A DNA stretch of 64,000 nucleotides from Sclerotiophoma versabilis (lineage: Eukaryota; Ascomycota; Dothideomycetes; Pleosporales; Didymellaceae). The notes beneath the pieces are model-generated. The model was not told the origin of the DNA, did no database searches, and saw nothing but the letters and a program-made list of their open reading frames with translations. The stretch lies in contig JAAROD010000081.1 of assembly GCA_012274445.1 (NCBI GenBank), positions 1,240,001 to 1,304,000 of the forward strand, in the 5' to 3' direction. A program made the position numbers and the translations under genes. Shown here piece by piece: positions 1 to 9,994 of this stretch. Every line of letters begins with the position of its first letter. The stretch's first letter is position 1.

Positions 1-1007
1 CGCTAGGACCCGTAAGCGAAACGCGATGGTGGGTCGCAGCCTCGTCGACTCGGTGACCTGCATCACGAAGCTCTCGCGAACTGCACACGCCAGGCCATAC
101 GCTTCAGAGCATCAACACCCACAAGCTTTCAAATCACAAAGCGCGTGCAGTGATGCAAGTAAGAAGAACTGGCTCCAGCCAGCTATGATGACGCTTCGTA
201 GTAATTGCAAATCGACCCAGCTGGCACCACTATCCGCCGCTGGCTTGTACTGGCGATAACGATGTCAGCTGCCATGTCAATGGCTTTTCAGCGTACAGCA
301 GATGGGAGGCGGTGGTCGACATTCGTCTTTGGAGACGAAATGTGCTCGCGGACATGGCTGAAATCAACTTTGTACCTCGAACCCCTCAGCTCTCGGCCGT
401 GAATGCCTAAGAGCTGCAATCGGCCGCCCTGCTAGCGTACCCGCCTTGATCAGTTTGTTTTGGTTCTTGGAATTGTGCTCAAGTGCTGTTCAAGGTCTTG
501 GCATGTACAGAGTCCCCCGGCGTTCCTGTCTTCGTTCATCGCACCACGACCTCCAACCACCCCCATTTCCTCGCCAACCGCAGGCTCCACCACGACAGCG
601 CGTCTGCGCGCACAATCCCTATAATTTTCGCGCTATCCGTAATAGCCGCTATGATCTAGAGTCGCTCCCCGACTTTGCAGCCCTGCACGCCCGGTACCTC
701 CCCCACGCCCAGCGGTGACGCAGCGGTCCACCTCGCTTTGAGCACCCCAACACACCCGCCCACAACCCACGACGTCTTCGGGCTTTGCCTTGTTGCAGAG
801 CAGCTGTTGTTACATGCGCAACTCCATCGCTACTACTGTCGTGTGCACCGTCTAGATCTGCAGTGTTTGCCGCGGTATCCCTGAGCTGAGGCGCACCACG
901 TTGTTCGCTGCGGCTCCCTTTGCACCATACCCCGATCGTCGCTACCAAACGCGTCCGCCACCTTCACGCCTGCCACAAATACTCAATAACAGCTCCTGCT
1001 TTTTACA
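1..1007. other. Upstream intergenic region, no gene seen
   Basis: No open frame here looks like a real protein; the short frames overlap each other on both strands and have no recognisable domain. The last 100 bases before the sirtuin start are C/T-rich, as in fungal promoters. An ACGCGT hexamer lies at 949-954, 54 bases before that start; in yeasts this sequence (MCB) binds the MBF cell-cycle factor, but one copy is weak evidence. Confidence 0.5.
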
Positions 1008-3011
1008 ATGGCGCCTTTCATATTCAACGGCGGGCCCAGCTCGCCGCTGACTGATCCGCCGTCCGACTGCGAGTCTGAGCTTACTGTTCTCACACGCTCC
1101 CCGTCACCACCTCCGGGATTTCACGCACGATCGTTGCCCTCACCATCCTCTTCGCGACGCTCTTCAGCTAAGACGACCCCCGCACCCGAGGACATGCCCT
1201 CCCCGCCTTCCAGCTGCGATGAAGACCTGCGTCCGGCCAAGAGGAGGAAGCTTACGCCCACAACAGATGCCAATGGGCGTACAACACACTACCTTGACCT
1301 GACGCAAGACATTGCCGACGAGGACAAGCCGCAGCTTCAACGTTTGCTCAATGTACTGCACAAGAAGCGCAAAATTGTAGTAATTGCTGGCGCTGGTATT
1401 TCGGTATCTGCAGGTATTCCTGACTTCCGATCTGCCACTGGCTTGTTCAATACGCTGAAGAAGGAGCATGGACTCAAATCTTCCGGCAAGGACCTCTTTG
1501 ACGCATCCGTCTACCAGGACAACCAGTCCACTGCCACCTTCCACGCTATGGTGCGTAGCCTGAAGACAGAAACCAAGAACGCACACCCCACTGCGTTCCA
1601 CCACTTGATCGCCACGCTGGCACAGGAGGGCCGTCTCATGCGACTCTACACCCAGAACGTCGATGGTATTGATACTTCGATGCCTCCTCTGAAAACTGAG
1701 GCCCCTCTACCAAAGAAGGGACCTTGGCCCAAGACTGTCCAGGTGCACGGAGGCCTTGATCACATGGTGTGCTCAAAATGCCACAAGCTATACGATTTTG
1801 ATGCTGCGTTATTCGACGGACCCACTGCGCCGCCGTGTCCAAGCTGTGTAGAGACCGATATGGTTCGTCAAGCTGCAGACAAACGGACCCATGGAATCGG
1901 ATGCCTACGACCTCGCATGGTCCTTTACAATGAGCAGAATCCCGACGACGAAGCGATTGGCTCCTGTGCCGCTACCGACCTTCGTATGCGACCGGATGCG
2001 GTTATTGTGGCTGGTACCACACTGAAGGTCCCCGGAATCCGCCGCATTGCTCGCGAGATGTGCAACACTGTGCGTGACAGGAAAGATGGTGTTGCGATAT
2101 GGATTAACAATGATCCCGAGCCTCTGGGCGTCGATCTGAAGAATGCATGGGATCTGGTAGTCACAGGCCCTTGCGATGAGGTTGCTCGACATGCGGCTAT
2201 GCGCAGATGGGACGACCCAATGGAGTTCAAGGAAATTACCGATGAAGAATTGTCCAAGGCAAAGGAGAGCAACAGGATTGAGGTGGTTGTCGGCACTCCT
2301 AAGAAGCCTGGTGTGTTCCGCAATGCAGGTCAGCTAACGCCTGGTCAAAGTCCTCGAATGTTGCCCAAGAATGCTGTGAAGGAGGAGCCAGGCACACCAT
2401 CGAAGAAGGGTACGAAGCGAAAGTCGGGCGCGCAGATGAATCTGCTTGGCAATCTGGCAACGAAGGGGGCTGCGAAGAAGCCGCAAGCACAGCCAAAGAA
2501 GGCTACAGCAGCAAAGAGCAGGGCCAAGAAAGACACGAAGAGTGAGACGCCCGCAATCAACAACATGTTCAAGGCCACAAAAACAGCCACAAAGACTGCA
2601 GCCAAACCAGCAAAGAAGTTGCAGGACGCACCGGTTCAGTTCGCTCCCTCTTCAAAGTCTAAGGCACAATCAGCTCCGGTCAAGCAGGCCAGCGATACTA
2701 TCGCAGTAACGAAGCGAGAGACTCCATCGACACCCAGAGGCGTTCGAGTCACCAAGTTCAAGTCAGGGCTGGTAATGCAGCCATTGTCAGAAGCGGACCG
2801 TCGAAACAACCACTCGCCAGTGCGTCCGGAAGTGGAGGTGTTCACGCCTATGAAAGACCGTACACCTAGTGAGCAGATCCATGAGGAGCTTGCTCGCGCA
2901 TTTCCTGTCTCTCCTTACACTAACTCTCGTCCTAGTTCGTCTAGCTCGCAGAGGGACCAGATTGTAAGGCCAGACTCGGTGCCAAATAGTATGGGCAACC
3001 TACTCTGCTAA
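1008..3011 (+). CDS. Hst3/Hst4-like NAD+-dependent histone deacetylase (sirtuin)
   Basis: Intronless 667-residue sirtuin. The NAD-binding motif GAGIS is at about residues 128-132, PDFRS at 138-142, TQNVDG at 215-220, the catalytic histidine of HGG at about 247, and the zinc ligands are CSKC (255-258) and CPSC (277-280). GTTLKV near 336-341 is the distal NAD-binding segment. The overall layout, with an LRP-containing stretch after the zinc module, fits the Hst3/Hst4 class, nuclear enzymes that remove acetyl from histone H3 lysine 56 after replication in yeasts; that substrate is inferred from family membership. The first 90 residues are Ser/Pro-rich with a basic KRRK patch (78-81, possible nuclear signal). 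Residues 430-620 form a long Lys/Ala-rich tail, probably disordered and DNA- or chromatin-binding. The ATG at 1008 lies in a good context (ACAATGGC). Confidence 0.92.
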   Translation: MAPFIFNGGPSSPLTDPPSDCESELTVLTRSPSPPPGFHARSLPSPSSSRRSSAKTTPAPEDMPSPPSSCDEDLRPAKRRKLTPTTDANGRTTHYLDLTQDIADEDKPQLQRLLNVLHKKRKIVVIAGAGISVSAGIPDFRSATGLFNTLKKEHGLKSSGKDLFDASVYQDNQSTATFHAMVRSLKTETKNAHPTAFHHLIATLAQEGRLMRLYTQNVDGIDTSMPPLKTEAPLPKKGPWPKTVQVHGGLDHMVCSKCHKLYDFDAALFDGPTAPPCPSCVETDMVRQAADKRTHGIGCLRPRMVLYNEQNPDDEAIGSCAATDLRMRPDAVIVAGTTLKVPGIRRIAREMCNTVRDRKDGVAIWINNDPEPLGVDLKNAWDLVVTGPCDEVARHAAMRRWDDPMEFKEITDEELSKAKESNRIEVVVGTPKKPGVFRNAGQLTPGQSPRMLPKNAVKEEPGTPSKKGTKRKSGAQMNLLGNLATKGAAKKPQAQPKKATAAKSRAKKDTKSETPAINNMFKATKTATKTAAKPAKKLQDAPVQFAPSSKSKAQSAPVKQASDTIAVTKRETPSTPRGVRVTKFKSGLVMQPLSEADRRNNHSPVRPEVEVFTPMKDRTPSEQIHEELARAFPVSPYTNSRPSSSSSQRDQIVRPDSVPNSMGNLLC

Positions 3012-3733
3012 ACAATTGCATTGCACGGCGTTTCTGGAGTCGACGTTTTTGGTCTTTTTCTTAGCGATTTCTCCAAGTGGTAGGAGACGGTTGCATACGA
3101 GGCGCTCTTATCGATGCCATGGGTAGTCGAGTGTATGAATAGGGATCGATGATGAGGCATTGATCTGTCAGCTTCTTATAGGTGCATGATACCCGGGTAT
3201 GTGCCCTGGTCAGATTACAGCAAGGCTTTTCGGAAGATAGTTGTTGGTGTACGTAGACACAGGATAATCTTCCTGCAGCCATGTTAGCTCAGGCTTCTTG
3301 CATGGCAAATGATACTTATTGTTTCCGGTCAGCTTTCTAGTGGACTTGTACTGTGTTCTTAGTATGCATCCTCGATTCGTTTCAAATCGAGCCCATATGT
3401 GCAGAGGTGTGCGTACGTCGAGGCTCCATACGTACGCGTACAAGGCTGCGCTAGAGTCGGATCTTGGCATTCGCTCCACCCAACCTCTCCACTGCATTCA
3501 CCCATCGTCTCCCATCACATGGTCGTAAAAGGATACTTCGGAAAATTAATCACCCTTGACACTGGCTGTATTGAGTGTACAGGATATGCTGAATCAGCAT
3601 AACTGTGTATCATATCCACACCGGACTTCCTCGCGACTACCAATTCACCGCTACTGTCAAAGAGCACAGGAACAATTGCCATCGAATCTGAGCACGGGTA
3701 TTTGTTTGTAAACATTCTTTGATCGGAACAGGA
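3012..3733. other. Intergenic spacer
   Basis: Spacer between the sirtuin stop and the phosphodiesterase start. Only short, non-conserved frames occur. It should contain the 3' end of the first transcript and the promoter of the second. I see no repeat or RNA gene. Confidence 0.5.
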
Positions 3734-5257
3734 ATGCTCACCGTACGGAATCTGACTTCGGAAACAATATCAATAAGTCGCATCGAGCGCTTTGAGGATC
3801 CGAACACGTCCAAGAGCAAAGCTGGTGGTTACTTCTTTGGGACGAACAATGCTACTTCGATATCGCCTTCGGCACCGGAGTTGGAGGAACATGCTCAATC
3901 GTTCAATCATAAGGACCTGGACGTCGATTTAGAACCCTTTGAATCTTACACTCTCGGGGTGCCTGAAAAAAACGAGGAAGATGGAGCGAAGTATTCCAAC
4001 TCTACGTTACGGCTCACGATAGAGTTTTCTGGCAGTGGACGTCATCGCATTGACACCAACCCGTCCTACACGCAAAAGTCGACTCAAAAGGTTACGCCCC
4101 TCTCACCTAATCCTTCTGAGACGTTTACTGCACTCTTCCACCCATCCCAACCCACTCCACACTTGTCGATCCGCTCAGACAGCATCAAAGACTACTCACG
4201 ATGGATGGAGGCGCTGCCAGACACACTGCCCCTTTCTGCCATCTCCATACCAGGTACCCACAATTCGCACACCTACTACAAGGCACTGCCGTCGGTAAAA
4301 TGCCAGTCAGTGGATATCAAAAGGCAACTTGAGAACGGGATTCGCTTCCTCGATATCCGCGCGCAACCCACTCACGCTTCTGATCCAGGCAAAAAGCACA
4401 TGTATCTTGTACACGGCGCGTTTCCTATCAGCCTGACAGGGCCTAAGTATCTCACGCCAATCCTGGAAACATGCTATGCTTTCCTCGCTGCACACCCCAG
4501 CCAGACGATCCTAGTCTCCCTAAAACGCGAAGGCGTAGGCTCTTCAACAGATGAACACTTTGCCCGCATCCTCCACGACCACTACATCGGACCTAACGCG
4601 TCGAAATGGTACACAGAGCCCGAAATACCCTACCTGGGATCGGTTCGCGGGAAATGCGTGCTCGTGCGTCGCTATAACACACCTCCCTCCAGCACATCCA
4701 TGTACTCGGTCGGCTCGGGCCTCGACGCAACGGCCTGGCCATACAACTGCACTTCTGCGCTCTTCCCGTCCGAGTCTCCAAGATTCAACTTGCAGGACTT
4801 CTGCGAAGTGCTCGTTCCCGAAGCGATTACTCAAAAGGTGCAATACTCGAACGAGCACCTCGTTCGCGCTGCAGAAGTTGTCCATCACATTCCAGGCGTT
4901 ACGACGGACAAGACGAATCCCGTGCCGGCGGGGCCGGTGTATTTGAACTTTCTGTCAGGCAGCAATTTCTGGAAGAGAGCGTGCTGGCCGGAGAAGATTG
5001 CAAAGATAGTGAACCGGCACATGGAGGAGTGGCTTTGTGCGGGGCATCATTTGAGGGAGCCGGGGACGACAGCGGCGCATCCAGAGAGGAGCAGTGTTGA
5101 GGAGGGGAACCACGTGGTCAGAAGGAAGAAGGACGGAGATGGGAGCACGGGGGTTGTGGTTATGGATGTGGTGGGTGAGGGTGGGGACTGGGATTTGGTC
5201 AGGTTGATCATTGGGATGAACATGGGTGTGGTGATGAAGGTGAAGGAGGGGCATTAA
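3734..5257 (+). CDS. PI-PLC X-domain phosphodiesterase
   Basis: About 507 residues, intronless. The C-terminal two thirds is a phosphatidylinositol-specific phospholipase C X domain of the small, bacterial/fungal type: IPGTHNSH (His at about 176) and YLVHGAF (His at about 227) supply the two catalytic histidines, and LENGIRFLDIRA supplies acidic residues of the active site. There is no Y, C2 or EF-hand domain, so this is not a eukaryotic signalling PLC. The N-terminal 140 residues are a beta-rich region (starting MLTVRNLTSETISI) of a kind found before this domain in fungi. No signal peptide or membrane anchor is visible. The first true ATG in the frame is at 3734. The substrate (phosphoinositide or GPI-like) is not shown by the sequence. 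Confidence 0.85.
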   Translation: MLTVRNLTSETISISRIERFEDPNTSKSKAGGYFFGTNNATSISPSAPELEEHAQSFNHKDLDVDLEPFESYTLGVPEKNEEDGAKYSNSTLRLTIEFSGSGRHRIDTNPSYTQKSTQKVTPLSPNPSETFTALFHPSQPTPHLSIRSDSIKDYSRWMEALPDTLPLSAISIPGTHNSHTYYKALPSVKCQSVDIKRQLENGIRFLDIRAQPTHASDPGKKHMYLVHGAFPISLTGPKYLTPILETCYAFLAAHPSQTILVSLKREGVGSSTDEHFARILHDHYIGPNASKWYTEPEIPYLGSVRGKCVLVRRYNTPPSSTSMYSVGSGLDATAWPYNCTSALFPSESPRFNLQDFCEVLVPEAITQKVQYSNEHLVRAAEVVHHIPGVTTDKTNPVPAGPVYLNFLSGSNFWKRACWPEKIAKIVNRHMEEWLCAGHHLREPGTTAAHPERSSVEEGNHVVRRKKDGDGSTGVVVMDVVGEGGDWDLVRLIIGMNMGVVMKVKEGH

Positions 5258-5549
5258 TACACGGCGAGTGAGTGTTGGTATCCCCACTGCAATGCACGTG
5301 GAAGAGTAAGAGTGAGGGGGGAACGTAGGTAGGGCTGAAGGAAGCTGGCCAATGCGCACCTCGGAATGGCGAACACTTTTTGGCGCCCACCCCATTCGTC
5401 CCATCGTCACGAGCTCTCACAAGTCGGCGTATGAGCCATGTGCATTCTGGGATACTGCATGACGCTATCGAGGAGGTAGCCGCAGCGATACAGCGACACG
5501 CACGCTCTGAGACTGGGCCAGCCGGCGAAGCGCAGGCGCAGGCGACTCG

Positions 5550-7385
5550 ATGTCTCTCCTCCGACCCTCATGCGCCGTCGCGCAACGACTGGGTGCCTCG
5601 CACGCAGCGACGGCGGCGCCAACAACATCACCGATACTCTCGCTGCTGCGGCGACACGCAGCACCCCGCCCACAATGCCGCCCCTTCTCGCACACGCCGC
5701 ACAGCCCGAGCAAGCCGCAGCAGCAGAAGCAGCCCACGCGCACGGTGAAGATAGGGCCGCTGCCGGGCGGGCGGGTCAGCGACGAGGTGGTGCGGCGCAT
5801 CTTTGGGCGCAGACTGTCGCCGGCAGACGGCAACAACGTGCTGCGCATCCTGCACCACCGCCGCACCGCCGGCTCGCTGGCCGACTACGGCGTCGACAGC
5901 CTGGGCGCGCAGTACACGCACGTCGACCGCGCGCTGGCGCTCAAGGGCCTGGACTGGCTGCGCGACAAGTACCCCGTCGACGAGGCCGTCGCCGCCGAGC
6001 AGTGGGCCGAGAAGGAGGCCAACCGCATCGCCTACGAGCTCTGGCTCGCCGACCCCGAGACCGAGTCCAAGTACAAGGACCCCGCCCGCGCCTTCCGCGA
6101 GAAGATGCAGCAGGAGGAGGAGGCCCGCCACCAGCAGGAGCTCGACAACCAGAAGATCGGCATCCTGCACGTCGGCAAGAGCCAGTTCGAGCGCAACATC
6201 GAGGAGAAGCGCCAGGCCCGTCTGGCCGAGGTCACGCGCAAGGCCGAGCTGAAGGAGCAGCGCGAGAGGGAGATGGACGCCCAGCTCGCCACGGGCGAGT
6301 GGGTCAAGACGCCCAGCGGCAAGCAGCTCATGAAGCCGCACCAGACCACCTACATCGACGTCTTTGGCAACGAGCAGGTCAGCCGCCGCAGTGAGGAGCG
6401 CGCCAAGTACGAGCAGAGCGCCGTCACGGGCTTCAAGGACGAGACGGAGATGCTGTCCAAGACGACACTCGTAAGCCCGCCCTCCGCTCTTTGAGACGAG
6501 CTAGAGCCTCGTCTTGCCAGCAGCACTTCTTTCCACCCCGCACATGCTGACACCACCCAGGCCCAGCGTCTCTACCCCATGACCGCCTTCGTCCTCCTCG
6601 TCTCGCTGCTCTGCTGGGGCTTCGCGCACTACTACGTGCCCCCCGCGCCCGATTTCCGCATCTTCCCCGACCTGTCGCCCACCACCGCCACCATGGCCGC
6701 CCTGCTCGGCGCCAACGTCCTCGTCGCCGTCGCCTGGCGCATCATGCCCCTCTGGCCCATCATGACCCGCTACTTCATGCACGTCCCCGGCTACCCGCGC
6801 GCCGTGCAGTCGGTCCTCAACGTCTTCAGCCACGTGCAGTACGAACACCTGATAGCGAACATGATGATGCTGTGTCTCGTCGGCCCCGTGTGCCACGATC
6901 TTGTCGGCCGGGGTCTGTTCCTAGGCACCTACATTTCCGCCGGAGCAGTGGGCACACTCGCCTCTCTATACTGGGCGAACCTCGGTCGCGGCAGCATCAC
7001 CGCCCACTCGGTTGGTGCTTCGGCCGCCATCTGGGGCATCGCCGCCCTGTACTGTCTCCTCACCGATGCCGAGACGGTCAAGATCCCCTTCTTAAAAGAC
7101 GCCGAAGTCAGTTTCTGGCCAAAGATGCTGTTCGCCGCCTTCGTCGTGCTGGAGATACACAACGCCCTGCGAGGCAAGAAGGCAACCATGGATCACGCTA
7201 GTCATTTTGGCGGCATGCTGGTCGGTATCGGCACGGCGGGCTGGTTGAGGTACACGGGCTTCAAGCAGACGGTGCCGCCGCTGCAGAGCCAAGCAGATGT
7301 CGATGCGAAGAAAGTCGACGTCGGTGCTCTTGTCAGCGAGGGCGCGAGCGAAGTCAAGGAGGGCGTCGAGAAGATGGTTAAATAA
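5550..7385 (+). CDS. Mitochondrial-type rhomboid intramembrane protease
   Basis: Two exons, 5550-6470 and 6561-7385, with a 90-bp intron (GTAAGC donor, CTGAC branch near 6547, CACCCAG acceptor), giving about 581 residues. The first 60 residues are Arg/Ser-rich without acids, a likely mitochondrial presequence. Residues 60-305 form a charged, partly coiled-coil matrix-type domain. The rhomboid domain starts near residue 310: several hydrophobic segments, the His/Asn pair in EHLIANMMM, the serine of SVGASAAIWG (about 461) and the histidine of DHASHFGG (about 522). Rhomboids of the Pcp1/PARL group cleave inner-membrane proteins; the exact substrate here is unknown. The residue after the catalytic serine is Ala where GxSG is usual. 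Exon 1 is strikingly GC-rich, leaving long shadow frames on both strands. Confidence 0.88.
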
Positions 7386-7747
7386 GGAGTGTCGCGCGGG
7401 GATGCTGTAGGATTATGTATATATATGAGAGCAGACAAGCTGTCTCAGCACTGCTCACGCTATAAGAGGAAGCACCTAAGCATCAATTGTTTACTCGTCG
7501 CAACTTCACATACTCAACACTAACACGTAAAGTCATCAACACGCCAGGCAACAAAACAAAAAACATATATATATATATAATTACATCTCACTCTACAAGT
7601 CTCCCCATTTCCTCATCGTAGGGCAAGTACTTGGTAGTGAAGTCGAGAAAAGCAACTTCCCGCGCGCGCTAGCGAGCCAATCAAACCGTATTCCAGTCGA
7701 CCCACCATTTTCACCCTGCCCTGCCCTGTGACTCTGCTTTAACGTGA

Positions 7748-7784
7748 CTCCTCCTCCTCCTCCTCCTCCTTCTCCTCCTCCTCC
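7748..7784. repeat. (CTC)n microsatellite
   Basis: Imperfect CTC/TCC tract, interrupted once by TTC, seen directly. Purine on one strand and pyrimidine on the other throughout. Confidence 0.85.
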
Positions 7785-7969
7785 ACAAACAGACAGTGCT
7801 CGAATACGCGGCAAGCCCGCTATCAGACCATGCCGATACCTGATTGAGTGGAATAAAGAGTAAATACTTTTTATTCTACACACGTATCCAGATACTTTTC
7901 CAGACACTGTTTCAGACTCTGATCAAACTCTTTGTCTAAACATTAAGATAGGAGGAGGAGTATTCTTTT

Positions 7970-7971
<2 letters not shown>

Positions 7972-8008
<37 letters not shown>
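7972..8008. repeat. Poly-T homopolymer tract of 37 bases
   Basis: Uninterrupted run of T ending 49 bases before the Trm11 start codon. Poly(dA:dT) tracts in promoters usually exclude nucleosomes, so it may form the nucleosome-free core of the Trm11 promoter. Exact length is prone to sequencing error. Confidence 0.85.
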
Positions 8009-8013
<5 letters not shown>

Positions 8014-8057
8014 CTAATTCCGTTGGGTTGGCGGAAAACCGAGATTGACACGCTGAA

Positions 8058-9824
8058 ATGCCGGAATATCTCGTGCGGCTGGCGCAGATTCACGAGAGCT
8101 TTCGCACGGCTGAATTGCATGCTCTAGCTGAGTTGGTGGGGGTTGAGCTTGAGGTTATCAGGTATGATGATGATGTAGGTAACAATTTTTTTTTTCTTTT
8201 TTCTTCTATGATTTTCTTCTCCATTCAATATTAGCGGTTGGTTTTCTACATTCGTTCTACTCTGATACAACGTTCTTTAATGTCGCGTCTATCGAATCGT
8301 TTCGCACTTCTCTGACACAGGCAGTCTCCATACTGCATCGTGCGTCTCCCCTCCGATGCGGCCGCGAAGCAAGTAGCCTCCCGCGCTATGCTAGTCCAAG
8401 GCATCTACGAGCTCTGGGGCCAGGGATCCACATACGACGAACTCCACGCCAACGTCAGGGAGGTTTCGTCAGAGAAGTGGCCGCTCTACCAAACCAGCAC
8501 GTTTTGTTTCCGGGTCGAGCGGTACCGCGGCGTGCACGCGTCGGAAGAGCACACGCGCGCTGTCATCGAGTCGTTCCGCTTCTTCGGCTTCAAGGGGAAG
8601 GTGCAGATCAAGAGGCCCGAGGCGGCGTTTCGCATCTTCGAAGAGCACGCGCTGGATGCCAAAACGCCTGGTTTTTTGTATCTGGGCAGGTGGATTGCAG
8701 ACTCTGGCAGAGACGCGAAGAGTACGTATGACCTCAAGAAACGACACTATATCAGTACGACGTCCATGGACGCTGAGCTCGCGCTGCTGACGGCCAATAT
8801 CGCGCTCGCGGCGCCGGGGAAATTGTTCTACGACCCTTTCATGGGCACGGGCGGGTTTCCAATCGCGTGTGCGCACTACGGTGCCGTGGTCACGGGGTCG
8901 GATATCGATGGCCGGAGTATCCGTGGTCTTGGGGGCAGTGCGCGCAGAGGGCAGACAGGCAAGATGAACGTCGAGATGAACTTCCAGCAGTACGGGACCG
9001 CGAGCCACTACCTCGGTGGGTTTGTGTCGGATCTGACCAACACGCCGCTGCGCTTGCCTTCCCTTTTTTCCCCAGACACTACGACGGAGCCAGCAACCGC
9101 CGCTCCATATCTGGACGGCATCGTGTGCGACCCGCCGTACGGCATCCGCGAAGGGCTCAAAGTGCTCGGCTCGCGCGATGAGCTCCTGCCTGAAGAGCGC
9201 GCCACGCACGCCGCCCAGTACCGCGTCGAGGGCTACATCCCGCCCAAGCGGCCGTACTCGTTCACCGCGATGCTGGACGACATCCTCTGCTTCGCCGTCG
9301 CGACGCTAGTCCCCAACGCGCGGCTGAGCATGTGGATGCCGACCGCCAACGACGCAGACGTCGAGCTGATCATCCCGACGCACCCGTGTCTAGAGCTGCA
9401 CAGCGTGTGCGTGCAGGCCTTCAACAAGTGGTCGCGCCGCCTGCTGACGTACCGCCGGCGGCGCGCAAGCGAGGTGTCTGCTGCAGAAATGCAGGCGCTG
9501 CAGGATAGACAGACGGCCAAGGAAGCAGCCTACAAGACGGGCGCGCGCGCAAGCGATCTGAATGATTTCCGCCGCATGTACTTCCAGGGCTTCCGCGAGA
9601 TCGAGGATATGAAGAAGGAGTTTGTCCGCATGAAGGTCGATGCTGGAATCCGCCGCGAGGAAGCAGAGGTGGAAGCGGATCGCATCGAGGCCACGCGCGT
9701 GTCGGCCGGGGAGAAGGTGGGGGCTGCGAAAGCGGCAGTGGGAGCTTTGGCTGTGGAGGAGGAAGATGCTGCACGCAAAGCTGAGCAGCTCAACGAGCAG
9801 TTCAATCTAGGCGCGAGGACGTGA
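8058..9824 (+). CDS. TRM11: tRNA (guanine(10)-N2)-methyltransferase Trm11
   Basis: Two exons, 8058-8174 and 8325-9824, separated by a 150-bp intron (donor GTAGGT, CTGAC branch near 8312, acceptor GGCAG), phase 0, giving about 538 residues. Exon 1 encodes the typical Trm11 N-terminus (MPEYLVRLAQIHESFR), which reads straight into SPYCIVRLPSD in exon 2. The N-terminal half is the THUMP-type RNA-binding part. The methyltransferase domain has the SAM-binding motif DPFMGTGG (about 209-216) and the catalytic DPPYG motif (about 308-312), typical of N2-guanine methylation. With Trm112 the yeast enzyme modifies G10 of cytosolic tRNAs. The C-terminal 100 residues are a charged Ala/Glu/Lys-rich probable coiled coil beyond the catalytic domain. 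Confidence 0.9.
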
Positions 9825-9994
9825 TGCGTGCGCAGCAGGATAGGCCGGTCTCAGATGTAGTGCGTAGTGCGTTGGCGAATTAGTGTGGCTTGTGCAATCT
9901 ACACAACCCTACGTCTACCCAAGCCCGTATTTCCAACCAAAAATTCACATTCAGAAGTACCAGTATCCACAGACAGTGTTCTGACTACACCCGA

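Larger units (their letters stand above)
7386..8057. other. Repeat-rich intergenic spacer
   Basis: Spacer between the rhomboid and Trm11 genes. It carries a TA repeat near 7565-7580, a CTC trinucleotide tract at about 7748-7784 and a long T homopolymer at 7972-8008. No coding frame is convincing. Confidence 0.6.

Noticed and set aside
5628..6341. 237-codon minus-strand frame opposite the rhomboid exon
   Set aside because: Its Leu/Val/Gly/Ala repetition mirrors the codon bias of the opposite strand and no family is visible.
5570..6394. 274-codon plus-strand frame overlapping the rhomboid exon
   Set aside because: It is an Arg/Ala/Gly-rich shadow of the GC-rich true exon in another frame and has no domain.
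8469..9209. 246-codon minus-strand frame across Trm11
   Set aside because: Lies wholly opposite the well-supported methyltransferase domain and shows no motif.
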